Positions 57,946 to 64,000 of a DNA stretch of 64,000 nucleotides are shown piece after piece. The translations under genes and the position numbers were made by a program. The stretch is from Hydractinia symbiolongicarpus (lineage: Eukaryota > Cnidaria > Hydrozoa > Anthoathecata > Hydractiniidae): NCBI RefSeq assembly GCF_029227915.1, contig NC_079877.1, positions 26,499,851-26,563,850 of the forward strand, given 5' to 3'. The notes below the pieces were generated by a model, which did no database searches, was not told the origin of the DNA, and was given only the letters and a program-made list of their open reading frames with translations. Numbering within the stretch: position 1 is the stretch's first letter; the number at the start of each line of letters is the position of its first letter.

Positions 57946-58024
57946 TTAATCAACCTAAATATTGATTTAACAGTTCCATAAATGAATAAATGAATTTTCT
58001 AATCACTAATTCATCAAGTTTTGA

Positions 58025-58790
58025 TTACGGCCAGTGCGATGTCTGTAGCAAATGTCAGCGTAGCATCAAATTTTTTGGCTTTTGTGCGTCTCGAACACAA
58101 AGCAAGCTGGATCGCAAAAGAGCGAGGTTTAGTCGTGCTCTTATACAGCGGATGTTGGTGCTCCTGGGTTGCTTCCTCTTTTCTGCCAAAAGATCAGCTA
58201 CATTAAAAAAAATTGCTGCACTCGCGACTTATGCCTCCAAAGCACGAAAAAACTTGGTTTTTTTTCTTGTTGTAGCAGTCTTTTTTCTCATTCTTTTTTG
58301 TGCACAGCTTAAGTGGCATTTGGCTAATAGGTTGAAAACTGTTATATTACAAAACGCTGTTTTTTCCCTTTGTCCAGAAACCTTTTGCTGTTACGTCAGT
58401 GGGGGCGTCACTGGATATGATAGCAGTTAAATTGTTGGACGTTCACCAGAAGGCAGTGTCAAAATTGGTTCAATGGCGACGCTGGTTCAAATTTCATCTA
58501 AACTTTTGGCAGTGATGTTGCGAATCGCATTGTGTCTTTGAATGAGAAAACCACCCTTCGCACAAGATAGTAAATGTTGAAGGTCGTTGCTACTTTCACA
58601 AGGACAATGGACTGGTAACCGTTGAAACGGAATGTTGTGACGAATGTACAAGCTGTCCCAGAAGGACTGTTTATTCAAGAAAAATCCAAATTCTTTTAGA
58701 GGTAGAGCCGCTAACCATACTGAAGATTCTGGTTCCGTTGCTGCCTCAATGCCCTTTAACTTCAAGGGATCGAGCATCTTGGTCTTCAGC
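58025..58790 (-). pseudogene. Decayed mobile-element polymerase C-terminus
   Basis: On the minus strand 58777-58487 reads VWLAALPLKEFGFFLNKQSF, then VHCPCESSNDLQHLLSCAKG and GFLIQRHNAIRNITAKSL. Further down, broken by stops, come VAIEPILTLPSGE and ADLLAEKRKQPRSTN followed by RARLNLALLRSSLL. These match a recurrent mobile-element protein whose C-terminal half has the pattern ALP..E.G..L.K..F, C.CG..H.LSC..GG...RHN..RD, VEP.L..L.GE and LLRS. At least three stops, so dead. The plus-strand ORF 57990-58430 is its antisense shadow. Confidence 0.6.
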
Positions 58791-58799
58791 TCCCCTAGT

Positions 58800-61700
58800 T
58801 TATTTTTATGAAATCTTTTTTACGTGGTTTTTATTTCAAACTTGTTTTTTCTGATTTCATTTTTCGTTGCGTTGCGTTAGTCAATTTCTTGAGTTTTGAT
58901 GTTTTCGATAGATTTGCTGGCCCTCGAGGCTCTTGGGAATTACGGCTTTCAGTCAAATCGTCTTACCAGCATCCTTATTTCTCGAATCACCATGATAAAA
59001 AAGAACCGATGCATTTAATAATTGCCGCCGTAGTGTTTATAGAATTTCTGTGTTTTTAATATTTGTACTTAATTTGACATTTATTTTTATTTACCGTTAT
59101 TTTTCACAAATAAACAAGAATATAAGAAAGGAAAATTGTGCTAGATTCCTGGTTAGCTACAATGGATAATTTTTCATATGATATTGCTTCATTACGAAGA
59201 TCCAGGATATTACAACCAGCAATAGAAGTATAAAATGCAATCAAAACCTACGTGAACTTAATGGAAGGCTTGTTACCATGGCGAATAATGTGCACAGCAG
59301 AGGAGAGATATTACAGAGTGGTTGCACATGTTAGCAAAAGTGTATCTTTCGTTAAAATATTTAATAAGACCCGGTGTATACTAAAGTTTAAACTTTATAT
59401 TATTTTTTTGTCCCGTGTGTTATTACTGAAATAAGTTGTGGGGAAAATATTCATTTACGTCATTATAAATAAGTTGTGTAACCGAAATATGCCGATTAAA
59501 AACTGGGCTTCTTGTCTTCCTATTTCTCCTTGAGGGGGCAGTTGAGAAGTAGAAGGTGTATGCGGATGGCTTTCAATATGTGGTATTGTTGGGTACACAA
59601 TAAACACGGATGTGGGAAGCATAAATACAGCAGGAGTTGTTGAAACAAAAATTTAAAAACTATGCTATTAATCCCATGTTTCGTGAATAGCCTTCTGTAA
59701 TCCGATAACTTACAGTCGTTAGCTGTTACATGGTTGTTAGAAGCTTCTTCCTCGTCATTTGAAGCTGCCAATGATACGACAGAGGCAGTGTCATCGATTT
59801 TATCATCATCATCTACACGGTTGTGCCATCATCAGCTGTTGTTTTTTTATTTGCTTCAGTCGCGTACCTTGTGTTATCTCCTTACACCACAAAAACGATG
59901 AAACAAGCATAAAGCAGATGCAGCAATGAAACAAGAACATTTTTTGACATTTTTGCTTCAATGTTTGCTTTATGTTTCATGCTAGCTGCATTTTTTTTTA
60001 TTCTTCCACAGTAGCTTGTGTCTGCATTTGCATTATAGGCGTGACACAAGCTATAAAAGTGAAGTTTTGGAAGAGATGTGATAGGGGTCATTGTAGCTCA
60101 GTTACTGTAACTGTCCCAATCTTGGTGATTACAGCAAAGAAAACAGTCTGAAAATATGACAATTTTGTCAATGTTTTGCCTTAATGGGGCAAAATGATTC
60201 CCACCAAGAAATATTTTAAAATTAATTTTCTCGTCGTAACTTATTTCAGCAGTATATGATCATTTGTCTGTTTGGTTGCTGTGGTTCCCTGTAAGCAATT
60301 TGGGAGGTATGTTCAAATAGACTTTTTGATATTGTAGTTCTGTTGAGTTAAACTTTGAAAAGCTGGTCAGGAAGAGGTGTAGGATCATATGCTGCCGATA
60401 AACAGTTGTTGCTGTTTAAATTTCTTCGATGACGTGTCTAGCTTTGGGAAATGGACCCAACTGTGGTGCCAGGCGGTCCCTAGTTACCCTTGCAGGTGAA
60501 AATGTAAGTTTTTTAAAATTTGGGTTGTTACATCCGAGATCTTAATAAAATCTGTCGTATTTTTCTTTTCTTTCTTCTTCGACCCAATTTTTTAAAGGAC
60601 TGCCGTTATTGCCACCAGCGGTTTTCAGGAAAAACTTCCACAAGAAATGAATAATGAAATTCTGTTTTTTCTTTTTCACGATTTGATTTTTCGAATTAAG
60701 CTAGAAGATATTTTGTTGCGTGATTTTTTTTTTACATATATTGGCCAAGCCCTGTTAAAATTAATCCCTCAAATTTAATCCAGCTTCAATTAATCCTGTT
60801 ATACGTAAGGTAAAAAGTAATACAGCAAAAAGCATGCGTCACATTTTTCAGATCTTCTTTTAAGCCTGCTGCATTTTTCATTGGCATTTGTGCACACACC
60901 TTAATTTATGTTTCTAATGTATCTAGACATATTTTTAGTCATGTGTAAAAAGCTTGAATTTAGTGTTTTGTAAAATGGAGCAAGATTTCTTTTCAAATGG
61001 AAAATAATGTTGCCACTTTAATTTTTGATTCAGTGAATGCCTCACTCTTTTGCATGCTTGCATAAAACAAGATGATCTGGGGAGTTGTGTTATGATTCAA
61101 CTTGCGAGAAACGAAAACATTGTGCAATTCAGTCCAAAATTCAACGAACGTAGTGGTCTGGTTAATAACTTTCGAAGATTTTGGCTAGTTTCAGCCCGAG
61201 AAGAAACGTGCATTATCAAGACTTAAACTTTTTAAAACAAACGATATATATTTCTACTTATTTCAAGAGATGTTAATAGAATATATGTCCAACAATGTAT
61301 TTATAATATAAGAAAACTCATGTTACGTAAGCACAACGCATTATTTCTCTTCTAGAGAATGCTGTTCCCAACTCTACAACCTTTCATAAAACATCACAAT
61401 CACATAAAATATCACAAACAAATTAAAAATTGTAAGCATAAAGTCATTGGTTAAGTTTTACGCACAATTTTCAATGTGTTTTTTAAATCATTTAAACTGT
61501 TCTGCCTAATCTTAGGACACTGCCCAATCTGGACATAAAAATTGGACATAAAAATGCCCAGTCTTAAGACTGGCCGGCCAGTTTAAAGACTAGGCAAGGC
61601 GTAACAAGATTGGGCAGGGGACCATGTTAGACCCTTCTTTAGACGCCTTTAAAATTTTAAAGAAGGGATGTGCCACACAAGCTGTGTTGTTTGCTCAAGA

Positions 61701-63180
61701 CTCAACAACCATTCTCAGACACATTAAAACATCATATTTGGGATATATGATAAACAAAAAACGAAAAACAAAAAACTGTTTAATTGACCAAGCCAGTTTT
61801 TGGGCATAGTAAAAATCCTAGCTAGCTAGCTAGCTATAGCTAGCACGTATTATACATTTGGCATTTATATGCAGTTCGTAGTGACTAATTTTTTTTAAAA
61901 AAGGTTTATATATAAAGAATCAGATAAATCGTTAGCTGTTAACTTCATTTTGAATGAGAAGTTTAGCTAGCTAGCTAAGTAGCGATAGTCAGCCACATAT
62001 GGTTGAATAGTTTCAATATTTTTTATACACATTCTTATATAAATTGTATAATTTTTTTGCCTTTTGATTTGCCAAGAAAAGTTTCAATTTAGAGTTCCTT
62101 TTAAGACATACAGTCTAAAATTGTTACTGTTATCTTTGTTTTCCACAATTGTTCTAAGATTAGATCTCTATAGATTGGGTAGTCCAGTCTTAAAGGTTGC
62201 CTCCGACGTTATAACAAGTTCATCTTAACCGAAAGAAACCGTTAAAACATTATAGAAAAAAGTATTATTTAAGGATTTACTTGCAAAATAAAAGCATAAA
62301 CACGATTTACTTATTCCATGTTTTTATAAAACCTTGTGCTTCGACCGCCATTATTGCAGCATTAAAAACACGCTTCAAAATCTTGAAAAAAACATCAGGA
62401 TACCTCCTAACGTCACAAGAGCCAAAACCACACCGTCTTGCAGCATGAAAACGACGAAGCGAGATTTCTTTATGAAATTAATTATTAAGAAGTTGTTCCG
62501 CTATCACAATTCTAATTAGCTTTAAAAATATTTTCTTTTTCATATTGTAAACATGTTTTTTGATTGGGTGTCCCTACTCTCCAGTGGAGGATTCGAAGTA
62601 TCGTATGTAGAGAAAGGATGTTGTGTGGGTGAAGGGATGACCTAAGAAACAAGGACGACACACAGGCCTTGTTTCTTATACCGCTTTCTGCTCGGGTAGT
62701 GAAATTGATCCGTGATAGAATCAGAACAACCCGACCTGGCGTAAGCGGTCGGTCATTTTAAAGGGTCTTTTTATAACGAAAGGGCTACATCTATATATTT
62801 CTTTATCGATTTGTTTGTTGGCCATGCTTAACAGATTTGGTTAGTGATTGATAACAAACCACGAGAGATTATTAGCGAGGTGAAAAAGGAAAGGGAAAAA
62901 ATGTGCTGTCTTGTTGCTAAAGAAGACTAAGTCACGTGATTTTATGGGCAAATATAATTGGTAGGTGAAAGGCACCTGTAATTGCCGTCCGGGAAGAAAA
63001 CGAGCTTTCATTACCCCTGCCCTAGAGAGGAAATTTTTAAAAACTCAATTAAATACTCACGAATGACATAATTTTGTTTTACTTTTTTTATGTAATTTGT
63101 TCATGTTATTTTTTAATTTTTTTAATTTTTTTAATTAAGTTAAAAAACATTTTTTGCATCATGGAAAACCCATGTTAACT
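58800..63180. other. 4.4 kb with no recognised gene
   Basis: AT-rich DNA with short ORFs only. Noted items: repeated agctagctagc at 61820-61850 and 61963-61980; an inverted pair actgcccaatct / agattgggcag bounding about 61519-61618; and the self-complementary cagtcttaagactgg at 61560-61574. No exon-like segment resembles a known family. Confidence 0.4.
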
Positions 63181-63580
63181 CATTTTCAGGAACTACACGC
63201 CCTTCCATATATCCTGTGTACCCCGTCCGGCTCTGGTTAAGCATCACGAATTTTTGTCACTGCACATGACGGGATGACCCTTCGCACAGATTTGCCAAGT
63301 CTGTTGTGAACCCACCACGTGAACTGTCGGTAAGCAGCATAGCAATATGTTCTAAAAGAAAAATGTTAACCTTAAATATCAAATTTATGTTCTTATAACC
63401 CATATTTCTATAAACAGCGTGTTTTGACTAGAACAACATCTACTTACTTATTGGGAACGTCATTTCTTGGAGGAAGATATGACGATTCTCTTTCATACAT
63501 TCCAACCAAAGCAGTCCAGAGATTTCCTTTCCTTAAAACAATCGGCTTGAAATCTTCGTGATTGACTATACAGTTTATTT
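63180..63580 (-). pseudogene. Second P2X7-ballast-domain gene, decayed
   Basis: Two minus-strand exons join in frame: 63580-63448 (NCIVNHEDFKPIVLRKGNLW then TALVGMYERESSYLPPRNDV) with donor gtaagt, and from 63351 after ttcttttag ([20 protein letters not shown] then [17 protein letters not shown]). The CI..H..F, AYRQF..WV, IPSCAV.KIR signature is the ballast domain again. A TAA at 63239-63237 replaces the expected aromatic codon after RDA. A one-base shift then separates PEPDG from YTGYMEGRVVPENELTW, so the C-terminus is broken twice. The upstream part, with the WCxC cluster, is absent before the pogo-like terminus at 63670. Sequence divergence from the 55600 copy shows a different subfamily. 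Confidence 0.85.
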
Positions 63581-63669
63581 CTAAAGAATATATTTTTAAT
63601 AACTTAATAATCAGCATATAATGTTTCGTATATCCCGCTAAAAAGTACACACCTTGTAGGTTATATATA

Positions 63670-64000
63670 CAGTAGAGTCTCCATAACTCGAACCTCTATA
63701 ACTCGAATCTCTCCTTAACTCGAACAAATTCGTTGGCACCGTGAAAATTTCCTAATAAACTCTTATAAAAAAACCTCTACAACTCGAACCTCCATAACTC
63801 GAATCTTCCCTTAACTCGAACAAATTTTTTTGTCCCTTGGAGATTTTTCTCTCCATAACTCGAATTTTCTGACATCATAATCAAAATTCGAACAGTTTTC
63901 CTGATAAATTGGGTCTAAAAATCTTGTTAATACGTGTTTTGCAGGCCTTATTATTAATTCGAATGATTAATGATGCGTCATCCAAACCTTTCGAACGTCT
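63670..64000. mobile_element. pogo/Tigger-like DNA transposon terminus, cut by window end
   Basis: Starts CAGTAGAGTCTCCATAACTC after a TA. It continues with a repeated unit (cctccataactcgaatctyc / ccttaactcgaacaaatt) at 63686, 63777 and 63847, roughly 70-90 bp apart. CAG termini, TA targets and ACTCGAA words are typical of pogo/Tigger-type elements. No ORF is within the visible part. Confidence 0.65.

Noticed and set aside
57990-58430. 146-codon plus-strand ORF
   Set aside because: It is antisense to the decayed mobile-element polymerase read on the minus strand, where the recognisable motifs are.

Overview
The window is eukaryotic, AT-rich, and comes from an invertebrate animal, most plausibly a cnidarian (perhaps a hydrozoan). 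The case rests on conserved animal genes split by many short introns with clean GT/AG borders and consistent phases, on clear homologues of animal eIF2A, Flattop/CFAP126 and ANKS3, and on the repeat content: BEL/Pao, Penelope-like, CR1-like LINEs, Academ-like and TTAA-flanked DNA transposons. The species cannot be named from sequence alone.

Layout. 1-575 holds a Penelope-like reverse transcriptase on the minus strand, cut by the window edge. 1893-3145 is a 1.25 kb element with terminal inverted repeats, ending only 60 bp before the first in-frame ATG of eIF2A. 3205-11072 (+) is eIF2A in about 17 exons, with a fresh 314 bp tandem duplication in one intron. A degenerate minisatellite follows. 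Flattop/CFAP126 lies on the minus strand at 11888-12404 (first exon not found). 14197-17838 is an Academ-like transposon with about 510 bp inverted repeats. 20.9-25.9 kb is a graveyard of LINE fragments around an (AAT)n tract.

28732-44132 (+) is an ANKS3-type ankyrin/SAM/coiled-coil gene in 15 exons whose summed length (1746 bp) is an exact multiple of three. Its first intron carries a LINE with an embedded PHD-like finger. A 7.3 kb intron carries a nearly pristine antisense BEL/Pao retrotransposon (158 bp LTRs differing at one base, 5 bp target duplication, intact 1779-residue polyprotein). Downstream are a 9 x 23 bp minisatellite and two minus-strand secreted-protein genes: an unknown Cys-rich protein (45815-46528) and a three-exon GH108-like muramidase with two small Cys-rich modules (46920-49056). 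From 49 to 54 kb little is recognisable beyond repeats.

The most interesting part is the right end. 54730-57945 is a TTAA-flanked element with roughly 0.7-0.8 kb inverted arms. It carries a gene for the zinc-binding 'ballast' domain known from the P2X7 receptor tail, convergent with a decayed transposase-like C-terminus. A second, unrelated decayed ballast-domain gene lies at about 63180-63580 (-), next to a pogo/Tigger-like terminus at the window end. Two copies in one window, one inside inverted repeats, suggest that this domain travels on DNA transposons in this genome.

Flattop and ANKS3 are both ciliary genes and eIF2A is a translation factor. The genes show no operon-like arrangement; their introns and spacers are shaped mainly by mobile elements.
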